Source: Gelidibacter gilvus
GTDB lineage: Bacteria; Bacteroidota; Bacteroidia; Flavobacteriales; Flavobacteriaceae
DNA length: 64,000 bases
Assembly: GCF_004115975.1 (NCBI RefSeq)
Contig: NZ_SDDZ01000001.1
Location: 434,001-498,000, forward strand
Direction of reading: 5' to 3'
The translations under genes and the position numbers were made by a program. The notes below the pieces were generated by a model. The model searched no databases. It was not told where the DNA came from and saw nothing but the letters and a program-made list of their open reading frames with translations. Each line of letters starts with the position of its first letter. Position 1 is the stretch's first letter. Below are positions 16,740 to 26,822 of this stretch, one piece after another.

Positions 16740-18503
16740 TTGAAGAAAATAATCCAAGAGTTACAGCGTCGCAATGTCATAAAATCAGCACTGGCTTATT
16801 TGGTTTTTGCGTGGTTGATTACGCAGGTCATGGCCATTATTATTCCTGCCTTTGATTTGCATACAGCACTATTAAAAACAGCAATAGTTGTGTTGTCGAT
16901 AGGCTTCCCTTTATGGCTCATATTTTCTTGGGTTTATGAAATTACGCCAGACGGCATCAAAAAAACTGTTGATGTCGACCCTGAAGTTTCCATAGCACCT
17001 CAAACGAGCAATCGTCTAAATTACGTCATTATTGCAGGACTGGTTATTGTGATTGGTTTGTTGATTAAAAGCAATTTGTTTCCCAGTGCGAGTGCAGAAA
17101 ACGAACCGAAAGTTGTACCTGTTGAAGTTGAATCAGACAAATCCATAGCGGTTTTGGCATTTGCCGATATGAGCCCAGAGAAAGACCAAGAGTATTTTAG
17201 TGACGGTATCAGTGAAGAGATTTTAAATTTGTTAGTAAAAATTCCAAATTTGAAAGTGATCAGTCGCACGTCCTCCTTTTCTTACAAAGGAAAGGACGTG
17301 AAAATAAAAAAAATAGGTGAGGAGCTCCATGTAAACCATGTACTGGAGGGCAGCATCCGAAAATCTGGAAATACTTTCCGCATCACAGCACAATTAATTG
17401 ATGTCAATACAGGAGCACATATTTGGTCAGAAACCTACGATCGCCAAATGGAAGACATTTTTAAGATACAGGACGAGATTGCTACAAAAGTGACAGAACA
17501 ATTGAAAGTATCCATTTTAGGCACCTCACTGACTTCTGTAAAAGTGGATCCTGAAGCCTACAATTTGTTATTGAAAGCAAGAAAATTATCTAACCAAAAC
17601 TCATCCGAAAGTAATAATAATGCCACAAAGCTAGTTAAGGAATCAATTGCCATTGACAGCACGTATGCCCCTGCATGGGCTATTTTGAGTCATCTTTTTT
17701 ATAGATCTGCTTTCAATTATGGATCGATGCCAATGGACGAAGCGATTAGAGATGGTAAATTAGCTGCGCGAAAGGCGATTGAGCTCGATCCCAACTATGT
17801 TGAAGGTTATCTTAATCTTGTGATATTTGAAACGGCATCATGGGATTTTAAAAGTGCTAGTCTATTAATAGAAAAGGCGAAAAAATTAGAGCCAAATAAT
17901 AGCAGTGTCATATTTGCCCAATCTGATTTTGCAGCAGCTACTGGAAAGATTGATTTGGCAATCGCATTGTTTGCGAAGGCCAAAGATATTGACCCATTGT
18001 TTGAAACACATTGGTACATGGGATATTATTATTGGGTGAAAGGGCAATTCGGTCAGGCCGAAGAAAGCATGAACCAATCTTTGTTCTTACATCCTAATGA
18101 TAATAGTGCCAATACCTTGATGGGAGATATTCAATTAAGTTTGGGACATCCTGAAAAAGCACTGGAGTATTTAGAAAAAGTTACGGAACCATTTTGGCAA
18201 TTATATAAAAAATCCAAAGCAGTTTACGCCATGGGAAACACACAGGAGGCTGATGCTCTCTTGGAAAAGTTAATTGCGGATTGGGGAAATTTGGCATGGC
18301 CCAATATTGCCGATGTCTATGCTTTAAGAGGTGAAAAGGACGAGGCCTTTAAATGGCTAGAGTTGGCGTTTGATAACAAAGATATTTCACTTTTAGAAAT
18401 CCTTAATTATCCATCCATGAAAAACCTTTGGGGTGATTCACGTTGGAATACCTTTATCAATAAATTAGGTCTACCAAAGGATCACGGATTTCATATGGAT
18501 TAA
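16740..18503 (+). CDS. Membrane FlgO/TolB-like plus TPR protein, copy 1
   Basis: 587 residues: an N-terminal helical anchor (RRNVIKSALAYLVFAWLITQ, and IVVLSIGFPLWLIFSWVYEI), a third membrane helix (about 98-115), a FlgO-like domain (about 135-260: DKSIAVLAFADMSPEKDQEY, ISRTSSFSYKG, LEGSIRKSGNTFRITAQLID), then TPR-like helical repeats to the C-terminus. This architecture occurs with adenylate cyclase or CadC-like effector domains, but none is present here. It starts at TTG, the only start after an in-frame stop at 16728. A scaffolding or sensory role is possible; the function is unknown. Confidence 0.75.
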   Translation: MKKIIQELQRRNVIKSALAYLVFAWLITQVMAIIIPAFDLHTALLKTAIVVLSIGFPLWLIFSWVYEITPDGIKKTVDVDPEVSIAPQTSNRLNYVIIAGLVIVIGLLIKSNLFPSASAENEPKVVPVEVESDKSIAVLAFADMSPEKDQEYFSDGISEEILNLLVKIPNLKVISRTSSFSYKGKDVKIKKIGEELHVNHVLEGSIRKSGNTFRITAQLIDVNTGAHIWSETYDRQMEDIFKIQDEIATKVTEQLKVSILGTSLTSVKVDPEAYNLLLKARKLSNQNSSESNNNATKLVKESIAIDSTYAPAWAILSHLFYRSAFNYGSMPMDEAIRDGKLAARKAIELDPNYVEGYLNLVIFETASWDFKSASLLIEKAKKLEPNNSSVIFAQSDFAAATGKIDLAIALFAKAKDIDPLFETHWYMGYYYWVKGQFGQAEESMNQSLFLHPNDNSANTLMGDIQLSLGHPEKALEYLEKVTEPFWQLYKKSKAVYAMGNTQEADALLEKLIADWGNLAWPNIADVYALRGEKDEAFKWLELAFDNKDISLLEILNYPSMKNLWGDSRWNTFINKLGLPKDHGFHMD

Positions 18504-18708
18504 TGTGATAGTCTATGTATAAAAACTTAGGATTCTAAAAATAATGACATGAAAGTGAGTTTGTGGATGTATAATTGCACCACTTCGTTAAAATTCATGC
18601 AATTCGAATCATGACAAGTGAGTTATAAATTTCACGTATCATTTCTTGATTGAAATTTCAATTATAACACTTAAATTGATAAGTACAAAACACTAATAAT
18701 CAATCAAC

Positions 18709-20472
18709 TTGAAGAAATTAATCCAAGAGTTACAGCGTCGGAATGTCATAAAATCAGCATTGGCTTATTTGGTTTTTGCGTGGTTGATTACGCAGGTCAT
18801 GGCTATTATTATTCCTGCCTTTGATTTGCATACAGTATTATTAAAAACAGCAATAGTAGTGTTGTCGATAGGCTTCCCATTATGGCTCATATTTTCTTGG
18901 GTTTATGAAATTACGCCAGACGGCATAAAGAAAACTGTTGATGTCGACCCTGAAGTTTCCATAGCACCTCAAACGAGTAATCGTCTAAATTACGTCATCA
19001 TAGCAGGATTGGTTATTGTGATTGGCTTGTTGATTAAAAGCAATTTGTTGCCCAGTGCGAGTGCAGAAAACGAACCGAAAGCTGCAGCCATTGAAGTTGA
19101 ATCAGACAAATCCATAGCGGTTTTAGCATTCGCCGATATGAGCCCGGAGAAAGACCAAGAGTATTTTAGCGATGGTATCAGTGAGGAAATCTTGAACCTA
19201 TTGGTAAAAATTCCAAATCTAAAAGTGATCAGTCGAACTTCCTCCTTCTCTTATAAAGGAAAGGACGCGAAAATAAAAAAAATAGGAGAAGAGCTCCATG
19301 TAAATCATGTGCTGGAGGGCAGCATTAGAAAATCTGGTAATACTTTTCGAATCACGGCACAATTAATTGATGTCAATACAGGAGCACATATTTGGTCAGA
19401 AACCTACGATCGCCAAATGGAAGACATTTTTAAGATACAGGACGAGATTGCTACAAAAGTGACAGAACAATTAAAAGTATCTATTTTAGGCACCTCACTG
19501 ACTTCTAAAAAAGTGGATCCTGAAGCCTACAATTTGTTATTGAAAGCGAGAAAATTATCTAACCAATATTCATCTATAAGTGTTAAGAATGCTATGAAAT
19601 TGGTCGAAGAATCTATTGCGATAGATAGTACGTACGCTCCTAGTTGGGCTGAATTGAGTAGTCTTTTTTATATGTCTGGATTCAATTTTATAACAATGCC
19701 AATGGACGAAGCGTTGAGAGAAGGTAAATTAGCTGCACAAAAAGCGATTGATCTCGATCCCAACTATGTTGGAGGCTATCTTCGTCTTTCGAAATGTGAA
19801 TTGGCATCATGGGATTTTAAAAGTGCGAGTCAATTAATAGAGAAGGCGAAAAAATTAGAGCCGAATAATATTTATGTGATCTATGCCCAATCTGATTTCG
19901 CAAAGACTATTGGGAAAGTTGATTCGGCAATCGCATTGACTTTGAAGATGAAAGATATTGATCCTTTGGTAGATGTAACTTATGATATAGGATTATATTA
20001 TTGGATGAAAGGAAAATTTGGTCAGGCGGAAGAAAGTATGATTCCTTATGTGTTCTTATATCCTAATGATATCAATGCCAATCACATGATGGGAGAAGTC
20101 CAAATAAGTTTGGGACATCCTGAAAAAGCACTGGAGTATTTTGAAAAAGTTACGGAACCATTTTGGCAATTATATCAAAAATCCAAAGCAGTTTACGCCA
20201 TGGGAAACACACAGGAGGCTGATGCCCTCTTAAAAAAATTAATTGCGGATTGGGGGGATGTCGCATGGCCTAATATTGCAGATGTCTATGCCTTAAGAGG
20301 TGAAAAGGACGAGGCCTTTAAATGGCTGGAATTGGCGTTTGACAACAGAGATGCTTCCCTTTTGGAAATCCTTAATTATCCATCCATGAAAAACCTTTGG
20401 GGTGATTCACGTTGGAATACCTTTATCAATAAATTAGGTCTACCAAAGGATCACGGATTTCATATGGATTAA
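18709..20472 (+). CDS. Membrane FlgO/TolB-like plus TPR protein, copy 2
   Basis: 587 residues, same domains and same TTG start context (AATCAATCAACTTGAAG) as copy 1. It differs from copy 1 at only a few positions in the first 275 residues (for example LLP for LFP in the linker and KDAKI for KDVKI) but at many in the TPR region, such as YLRLSKCELASW for YLNLVIFETASW. The retained open frame despite many substitutions indicates that it is functional. The concentration of change in the concave repeat region suggests altered partner binding. Confidence 0.75.
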   Translation: MKKLIQELQRRNVIKSALAYLVFAWLITQVMAIIIPAFDLHTVLLKTAIVVLSIGFPLWLIFSWVYEITPDGIKKTVDVDPEVSIAPQTSNRLNYVIIAGLVIVIGLLIKSNLLPSASAENEPKAAAIEVESDKSIAVLAFADMSPEKDQEYFSDGISEEILNLLVKIPNLKVISRTSSFSYKGKDAKIKKIGEELHVNHVLEGSIRKSGNTFRITAQLIDVNTGAHIWSETYDRQMEDIFKIQDEIATKVTEQLKVSILGTSLTSKKVDPEAYNLLLKARKLSNQYSSISVKNAMKLVEESIAIDSTYAPSWAELSSLFYMSGFNFITMPMDEALREGKLAAQKAIDLDPNYVGGYLRLSKCELASWDFKSASQLIEKAKKLEPNNIYVIYAQSDFAKTIGKVDSAIALTLKMKDIDPLVDVTYDIGLYYWMKGKFGQAEESMIPYVFLYPNDINANHMMGEVQISLGHPEKALEYFEKVTEPFWQLYQKSKAVYAMGNTQEADALLKKLIADWGDVAWPNIADVYALRGEKDEAFKWLELAFDNRDASLLEILNYPSMKNLWGDSRWNTFINKLGLPKDHGFHMD

Positions 20473-20677
20473 TGTGATAGTCTATGTATAAAAACTTAGG
20501 ATTCTAAAAATAATGACATGAAAGTGAGTTTGTGGATGTATAATTGCACCACTTCGTTAAAATTCATGCAATTCGAATCATGACAAGTGAGTTATAAATT
20601 TCACATATCATTTCTTGATTGAAATTTCAATTATAATACTTAAATTTATAAGTACAAAACACTAATAATCAATCAAC

Positions 20678-22441
20678 TTGAAGAAATTAATCCAAGAGTT
20701 ACAGCGTCGGAATGTCATAAAATCAGCATTGGCTTATTTGGTTTTTGCGTGGTTGATCACGCAGGTCATGGCCATAATTATTCCTGCCTTTGATTTGCAT
20801 ACAGCACTATTAAAAACAGCAATAGTTGTGTTGTCGATAGGCTTCCCTTTATGGCTCATATTTTCTTGGGTTTATGAAATTACGCCAGACGGCATAAAGA
20901 AAACTGTTGATGTCGACCCTGAAGTTTCCATAGCACCTCAAACGAGTAATCGTCTAAATTACGTCATCATAGCAGGATTGGTTATTGTGATTGGCTTGTT
21001 GATTAAAAGCAATTTGGTGCCCAGTGCGAGTGCAGAAAACGAACCGAAAGCTGCAGCCATTGAAGTTGAAGTGGACAAATCCATAGCGGTTTTAGCATTC
21101 GCCGATATGAGCCCGGAGAAAGACCAAGAGTATTTTAGTGACGGTATTAGTGAAGAGATTCTAAATTTGTTAGTAAAAATTCCAAATTTAAAAGTGATCA
21201 GTCGCACCTCCTCCTTTTCTTATAAAGGAAAGGATGTGAAAATTAAAAAAATTGGTGAGGAGCTCCATGTAAATCATGTGCTGGAGGGCAGCATCCGAAA
21301 ATCTGGTAATACTTTTCGCATCACGGCACAATTAATTGACGTCACTACAGGAGCACATATTTGGTCAGAAACCTACGACCGCCAAATGGAAGACATTTTT
21401 AAGATACAGGACGAGATTGCTACAAAAGTGACAGAGCAATTAAAAGTATCTATTATAGGCACCTCACTGACTTCTAAAAAAGTGGATACTGAAGCCTACA
21501 ATTTGTTATTGAAAGCGAGAAAATTATCTGACCAAAACTCATCGGAAAGTTATAAGAACGCTATGAAATTGGTCGAGGAATCTATTGCGATAGATAGTAC
21601 GTACGCTCCTAGTTGGGCTGAATTGAGTAGTCTGTTTTATACATCTGGATTCTATCTTGTAACTATGTCAATGGACGAAGCAATGAGAAATGGCAAATTA
21701 GCTGCACAAAAAGCGATTGATCTCGACCCCAACTATGTTGAAGGTTATCTTAATCTTTCGAGATTTGAAATGGCATCATGGGATTCTAAAAGTGCAAGTC
21801 TATTAATAGAAAAGGCAAAAAAATTAGAGCCGAATAATATCAGTGTGATATATGCCCAATCTGATGTAGCATTATCCATTGGAAAAGTTGATTCGGCAAT
21901 CGCATTGACTTTGAAGATGAAAGATATTAATCCTTTGTTCGAAATAAATTGGTATATGGGATATTATTATTGGATGAAAGGGTAATTTGATCGGGCGGAA
22001 GAAAGTATGAATTCTTATGTGTTCTTACATCCTAATGATCGTAGTGCCAATCACATGATGGGAGAAGTCCAAATAAGTTTGGGACATCCTGAAAAAGCAC
22101 TGGAGTATTTTGAAAAAGTTACGGAACCATTTTGGCAATTGTATGGAAAAACTAAAGCAGTTTATGCCATTGGAAATAAACAAGAGGCTGATAAGCTCTT
22201 AAAGAAATTGATTGCCGATTGGGGAGATGTGGCATGGCCCAATATTGCAGTTTTCTTTGCTTTTAGAGGTGAAAAGGATGAGGCATTTAAATGGCTGGAG
22301 TTGGCGTTTGACAACAGAGATGCTTCCCTTTTGGAAATCCTTAATTATCCATCCATGAAAAACCTTTGGGGCGATCCGCGTTGGAATACCTTTATCAATA
22401 AATTAGGTCTACCAAAGGATCATGGGTTTCATATGGATTAA
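20678..22441 (+). pseudogene. Membrane FlgO/TolB-like plus TPR protein, copy 3, interrupted by a stop codon
   Basis: Same length and frame as the other copies but with TAA at 21983-21985, where copy 1 has CAA and copy 2 AAA (YYYWMKG-stop-FDRAEESM). The frame then runs on unbroken to 22441 with the conserved C-terminus (INKLGLPKDHGFHMD). The 435-residue product would keep the anchor, FlgO domain and part of the TPRs. The intact remainder suggests a recent mutation, a sequencing error or readthrough. Substitutions are again densest in the TPR part. Confidence 0.75.
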
Positions 22442-22475
22442 TTTTCTTTAATTATTCTCTCCGTGTTATTTATAC

Positions 22476-24248
22476 TTAAATCTTCGCTTGATAGGTATAC
22501 AATTCATAATACCTGCCTTCTTTGGCAATCAATTGATCATGGGTCCCGCGTTCAACAATATGCCCAGCTTCAATAACTAAAATCTGGTCTGCTTTTCTAA
22601 TCGTACTTAAACGGTGGGCAATAACAATGGTTGTTCTGTCTTTAATCAATTCTGCCAAACTTTTCTGAATTAACGCCTCACTTTGGGTGTCCAAACTTGA
22701 TGTAGCTTCGTCCAAAATGATGACTTTTGGATTGGCTAAAATAGCACGGGCAATCGCTAAACGTTGGCGTTGTCCACCAGATAATTTGACGCCCCGTTCG
22801 CCAATTAAAGTATCTAATCCTTTATCAAACCGATCCGTAAATTCGTTGACATAGGCGGCCTTTACCGCGTTTTGTAATTCTGCTTCCGTAGCATTTGGCC
22901 TTGGGAACATGATGTTTTCACGAATAGTCCCTTCAAATAAAAATTCATCTTGCAAGACCACCCCTAAATATTGGCGGTAGCTGCTTAATTTTACTTGTGA
23001 TAAATCTTGATTGTCAATAGTGACCTTCCCTAATTGCGGGGTTAAAAATGTAGCGGATAGTCCAGCAATAGTCGATTTACCAGATCCTGAACTGCCCACC
23101 AATGCAGTGACCGATCCCGCTGGCGCTTTAAAATTAATGTTGTGTAAAATTTGTTTGCCTTCTTCATAAGAGAACGACACATCAGTGAATTCGATATCGC
23201 CTTTTAGGGTATCCAATTCAATGGTTCTGTTTTGGTTGTCTTCTTCAGCCGTCATATTCATGAGTTCCTCAGTTCTATCCAAACCAGCCAAAGCCTCGGT
23301 CAATTGACTCCCGATATTGCTCATTTGAACAATGGGAGCGATCATAAATCCAAGGATGAGGGTGAAGAACAGAAAGTCTCCAGTAGTCATTTCACCAATC
23401 ATCATATAATAACCACCCATTCCCATAATGCCCGTGGTGGCCACTCCTATTAAAAACGTTGAAGAGCTGGTCATTAATGCGGTTGCGGTTAAACTCTTTT
23501 TAACGTTTTCATAGAGTCGTTCGACCCCTTTTTCGAAAACAATGTTTTCTTGCGCTTCGGCATTAAACGCTTTAATAACCCGAACGCCTGCAAGTGTTTC
23601 TGTTAATCGACCAGTAACTTCGGCATTAATTTTACCGCGGGTTCTAAAAATTGGACGAATATATTTAAAGGCCTTTAAGGCTATAAAACCAAAGATGGAC
23701 AGTGGCACAAACACAAAAAGTGTCATCCAGGCATTTAGTTTTATTAATATGATTAAGGATACTATGGCCGTAAACGAACCACCAACCAGTTGCACCAAGC
23801 CTGTACCTATAAGGTTTCTGACACCTTCAACATCCGTCATGATTCTTGAAACCAAGGCTCCGGATTTGGTATTGTCAAAAAAACTGATCGGTAAGGAAAG
23901 GACTTTTTTCTGTACTTTCGATCGTAATTCACTGATCAAATATTGCGCTTGCACACTTAATATTCTGGTCAATAAAAATGAGGTTAATGCCTGTACGGTG
24001 ATGGCCGCAATAACTATGGCGATTAGGGTATAGAGTTGGGACATGTCTTTATTTGGAACGACATCGTCAAGCAATACCTTGCTCTGCCAAGGTAAAACCA
24101 ACCCAGACAAACTTCTGATAACAATCAAGATTAAACCGATGAAGACTAAGTTCCTCCGTGGCCAAATGATCGTTTTGAAAGCCTCAACCATCGTCACTTT
24201 TGGCTGCGATTTATTCTTGTCTTTTGTTGTGTCTTTATAATGTTGCAT
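22476..24248 (-). CDS. MsbA-type ABC exporter (fused membrane and ATPase domains)
   Basis: 590 residues. Residues about 30-330 form six membrane helices (type I exporter fold); about 350-588 are the ATPase, with Walker A GSSGSGKST near 384-392, signature LSGGQRQRLAIARAIL, Walker B VIILDEATSSLD and the H-loop IAHRLST. It works as a homodimer (or with a partner) to export lipids or hydrophobic compounds. It converges on the triplicated TPR genes with a 34-nt gap. A dead copy of its 3' end lies beyond the other side of that array, so the locus has been rearranged. The substrate is unknown. Confidence 0.92.
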   Translation of the reverse strand: MQHYKDTTKDKNKSQPKVTMVEAFKTIIWPRRNLVFIGLILIVIRSLSGLVLPWQSKVLLDDVVPNKDMSQLYTLIAIVIAAITVQALTSFLLTRILSVQAQYLISELRSKVQKKVLSLPISFFDNTKSGALVSRIMTDVEGVRNLIGTGLVQLVGGSFTAIVSLIILIKLNAWMTLFVFVPLSIFGFIALKAFKYIRPIFRTRGKINAEVTGRLTETLAGVRVIKAFNAEAQENIVFEKGVERLYENVKKSLTATALMTSSSTFLIGVATTGIMGMGGYYMMIGEMTTGDFLFFTLILGFMIAPIVQMSNIGSQLTEALAGLDRTEELMNMTAEEDNQNRTIELDTLKGDIEFTDVSFSYEEGKQILHNINFKAPAGSVTALVGSSGSGKSTIAGLSATFLTPQLGKVTIDNQDLSQVKLSSYRQYLGVVLQDEFLFEGTIRENIMFPRPNATEAELQNAVKAAYVNEFTDRFDKGLDTLIGERGVKLSGGQRQRLAIARAILANPKVIILDEATSSLDTQSEALIQKSLAELIKDRTTIVIAHRLSTIRKADQILVIEAGHIVERGTHDQLIAKEGRYYELYTYQAKI

Positions 24249-24324
24249 AGGTCTTTATAAATAAAATAATATGCAAAAATACGCATTAAAGCAGGGTTAA
24301 ATGAATACACTTAGTCAAAAGTAG

Positions 24325-24386
24325 CATCAGACCTCACAGGTTTTCCTCCTTCGGCGGACAAGTAAAAACCCGTGAGGTCTTTCATC
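24325..24386. repeat. CAGACCTCACAGG/CGTGAGGTCT hairpin with an inner palindromic insert
   Basis: Arms CAGACCTCACAGGTTTT and CCGTGAGGTCTTTCATC enclose CCTCCTTCGGCGGACAAGT, the reverse orientation of the insert seen at 16275-16336. Confidence 0.7.
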
Positions 24387-24469
24387 ATTACCTTGACTAT
24401 AAAAACAATTCGTGCACCTGCCGACCGAAAAGGAAGGTTCGTAGCAGGAAAAACTGTCTCCAATTGTTC

Positions 24470-24477
24470 TATCTTTG
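24470..24477 (+). promoter_or_regulatory. -7 promoter element of the dus gene
   Basis: TATCTTTG, an exact TAnnTTTG match, 17 nt before the ATG at 24495. It argues against the in-frame ATG at 24372, which would lie upstream of the transcription start. Confidence 0.6.
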
Positions 24478-24494
24478 CCCCACTAAACAAAAAG

Positions 24495-25460
24495 ATGGCT
24501 CTCACTCTCCTTTCATCCCCATTACAGGGTTTTACAGATTTCCGATTTCGCAATGCCTTTAATCATTACTTCGGAGGGATTGATACCTTCTATTCCCCAT
24601 ATATTAGGCTTAATGGAAAACTGAAGATCAAGCAATCCTATGAAAACGATATCCTGCCAGAGAACAACACCAGCCTGGAGGTGATTCCGCAAATCATTAC
24701 CAACGATGCCGACGAGTTTATCTATGTTGCCAAATACGTGCAAAGTTTGGGCTATAAAGAATTGAACTGGAATTTAGGCTGCCCGTATCCCATGGTTGCC
24801 AAATCGGGGATGGGTTCTGGATTGATTTGCAATGTGCCAAAAATTAATGAGATTTTACATAGAGCACACAACGAAACGGATATTTTGGTATCCATGAAGA
24901 TGAGAATGGGCTACGACAACGCTGAAGAAATTCTGGATGTTTTTCCTATTTTAGATCAGTATCCAGTTAAAAACATTGCCATTCACGCCAGGATAGGAAA
25001 GCAACTCTACAAAGGTCCTGTAGATTTGGATGCTTTTGAAAAATGCATCGGCAGTACGAAACACAAGTTGTATTATAACGGCGATATTACCAGCGTTTCT
25101 GCTTTTAAAGCCATAGAAAACCGCTTTCCAAGTCTGGATCATTTTATGATTGGGCGTGGGTTGATTGCTGATCCTTTTTTACCCAGCATGATCAAAAATA
25201 ACACGACAGAATATCCCGAAAACAGATGGGCTATCTTCTCAGAATTTCACGACACCATATACCAGCAATACGATGCCTACTTATCTGGACCAACCCCTAT
25301 AAAACTTAAAATGTTAGGCTTTTGGGAGTTCTTTTCCCAATCCACCTCAAATCCCCAGAAAACATACAAAGCCATAAAAAAAGCTACAAATCCTATGAAA
25401 TACAAACAGGCGGTTGCCCAAATTTTAGATAAGGAAATGAGAACTGGAAGCTCTTTTTAA
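24495..25460 (+). CDS. tRNA-dihydrouridine synthase
   Basis: About 321 residues from ATG 24495, a start supported by the promoter element and by the family N-terminus (LLSSPLQGFTDFRFRNAF). An FMN TIM barrel (about 1-240) reduces uridines of tRNA with NADPH; the catalytic cysteine is in ELNWNLGCPYPMVAKSGMGS, and the flavin-binding HARIGKQLYKG and YYNGDITS / MIGRGLIADP segments are present. A C-terminal helical tRNA-binding domain follows (about 245-318). Which position it modifies cannot be told. A decayed partial duplicate of its 3' end lies at 26823-27090. Confidence 0.9.
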   Translation: MALTLLSSPLQGFTDFRFRNAFNHYFGGIDTFYSPYIRLNGKLKIKQSYENDILPENNTSLEVIPQIITNDADEFIYVAKYVQSLGYKELNWNLGCPYPMVAKSGMGSGLICNVPKINEILHRAHNETDILVSMKMRMGYDNAEEILDVFPILDQYPVKNIAIHARIGKQLYKGPVDLDAFEKCIGSTKHKLYYNGDITSVSAFKAIENRFPSLDHFMIGRGLIADPFLPSMIKNNTTEYPENRWAIFSEFHDTIYQQYDAYLSGPTPIKLKMLGFWEFFSQSTSNPQKTYKAIKKATNPMKYKQAVAQILDKEMRTGSSF

Positions 25461-25493
25461 ATAAAGAATAATAATAAACAATAGAAAATAACC

Positions 25494-26558
25494 CTAGTTT
25501 GTCAATACCCAAAGCTCAATTTCTTCTAAGGCTCGCCAATGTTGATCGCGCTTTGTTTTATTGGAAGCCGCTTTTACTGTTTTCTTAAAACATCTTTCCA
25601 ATTGAAACCTTCCACCTTCGGCGAGTTCCTTTTCTATGGGGTGCTCTTTGGTCACATCTGTTATTTGTGCCAGATTGGAAAAAAGAAGCACTAGTTTTCC
25701 TTCTGGTAAAAGCAGTTCCTTTGCTGCGGCAAAAAAATCTGGGAATAGGCTTTTGTTGTAATAAATAGCTTGGTCAATGTTGGCTATGTTATGGGATGCC
25801 GGCAACCACGGCGGATTGAAGACAATGAGTTCGGTTGGTTTATCAAACCTCCCAAATAGGTTTCCTAAGTCTAGTTCTATCTTTCGCGACAACTTAGTGT
25901 TACCCATAAACTCGGTCAATCCCAAAATTACATTCGGATTTATATCTGTAGCAAAAACTTTTTGAAACCCATGTTTGACCATTTGGAAGGATAGTATGCC
26001 GCTGCCCACTCCAACGTCTATTGCTGTTTTTTTAGGGCCGGTATAACGTTTTAACCAGTTTTCAAAAAGTTCTAAATGATCAAAGCGTGTTGGGAAATAA
26101 GTGCCGTAATAGGGATGTACTTTATTTCGCAATACAGGAACGGAAATCCCGTTTTTATACCACTGCCAAGCACTATTGAGTCCTTGTATTTGAGGAAAGG
26201 ATAAAAAGAAATCGGAAGTATCTGGATATAGTTTTTTTAACCAGCCAATTACAGGTGCTTTTTTAACTATCAATCTATGCGCTACAACTTCTATTAAAAC
26301 AAGGTTTGACAGTTTTTGATATACCGACCGATACTTGCGTTGCTCCTTAAAAGTCTTATTGGGAAGCCTTCTTTTAAGATGCATTTTCAGTTCCTTAAGC
26401 AGTAACAAACCGTCGCTGTAAAATTCTGTTATCAACACCGCTTTATCAGCTTCTAATGTTTTAATGGCAAGTCTAATATCTGTATGACCATCAAATACCG
26501 CTACATCTTTTATAGAAACGATAGGTTCTGGCTTGTTTATTTTTATATCTGTAATCAT
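25494..26558 (-). CDS. Class I SAM-dependent methyltransferase with NPPW motif
   Basis: 354 residues. The C-terminal two-thirds is a Rossmann methyltransferase: motif I AIDVGVGSGILSF (around 178-190), ATDINPNVILGL (motif II), and the catalytic VFNPPWLPAS (motif IV, about 247-256). The NPPW form is typical of enzymes methylating planar nitrogens (HemK/PrmC, RsmC and RlmG/F types). The N-terminal third (about 1-150) is a basic helical domain, perhaps for RNA or protein recognition. The target is therefore probably rRNA or a translation factor, not more exactly known. It converges on dus. Confidence 0.75.
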   Translation of the reverse strand: MITDIKINKPEPIVSIKDVAVFDGHTDIRLAIKTLEADKAVLITEFYSDGLLLLKELKMHLKRRLPNKTFKEQRKYRSVYQKLSNLVLIEVVAHRLIVKKAPVIGWLKKLYPDTSDFFLSFPQIQGLNSAWQWYKNGISVPVLRNKVHPYYGTYFPTRFDHLELFENWLKRYTGPKKTAIDVGVGSGILSFQMVKHGFQKVFATDINPNVILGLTEFMGNTKLSRKIELDLGNLFGRFDKPTELIVFNPPWLPASHNIANIDQAIYYNKSLFPDFFAAAKELLLPEGKLVLLFSNLAQITDVTKEHPIEKELAEGGRFQLERCFKKTVKAASNKTKRDQHWRALEEIELWVLTN

Positions 26559-26822
26559 GTTCTGGTTGTGCTTTAGGATAAAAGGTGGATCTATTTTTTA
26601 CTAATTTGCTATGTCATGGTCTCTTGATAAGAAACATAAGAGCTTAACGAAGAAAGCCTTAACAATTCGATGAAGTAGTGCCAAGAGAATTAATAGCTAC
26701 AGTTAAATAACACCTATTCAAAGGTAGTTTATTAAAACCCAATATATGATTAATACTAAGGCAATTATAAATCTAACAGGTAACGATTAGCATTTAAGGT
26801 TGGCTCAGTTTTTCTGCCTAAT
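26559..26822. other. Intergenic sequence with no recognised feature
   Basis: AT-rich sequence between the methyltransferase start and the dus fragment. No open frame, hairpin repeat or exact promoter element stands out. Together with the fragment it fills the 740-nt gap to the monooxygenase gene. Confidence 0.5.

Larger units (their letters stand above)
16704..22441 (+). repeat. Tandem triplication, period 1969 bp
   Basis: Gene starts at 16740, 18709 and 20678 are exactly 1969 bp apart, and all three copies (including the broken one) span 1764 bp. The 205-bp spacers after copies 1 and 2 differ at only about three positions by eye. The N-terminal two-fifths and the last 80 codons are nearly identical between copies; the TPR middle (about residues 275-450) carries most changes. 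Confidence 0.9.

Noticed and set aside
16740-18503. Adenylate cyclase assignment for the TPR array proteins
   Set aside because: The FlgO-TPR part occurs in cyclase fusions, but no cyclase catalytic domain is present.
24372-24494. 41-residue extension of the dihydrouridine synthase
   Set aside because: Lies upstream of or across the TATCTTTG promoter element and overlaps the hairpin repeat; the family starts at LLSSPLQGFTD.
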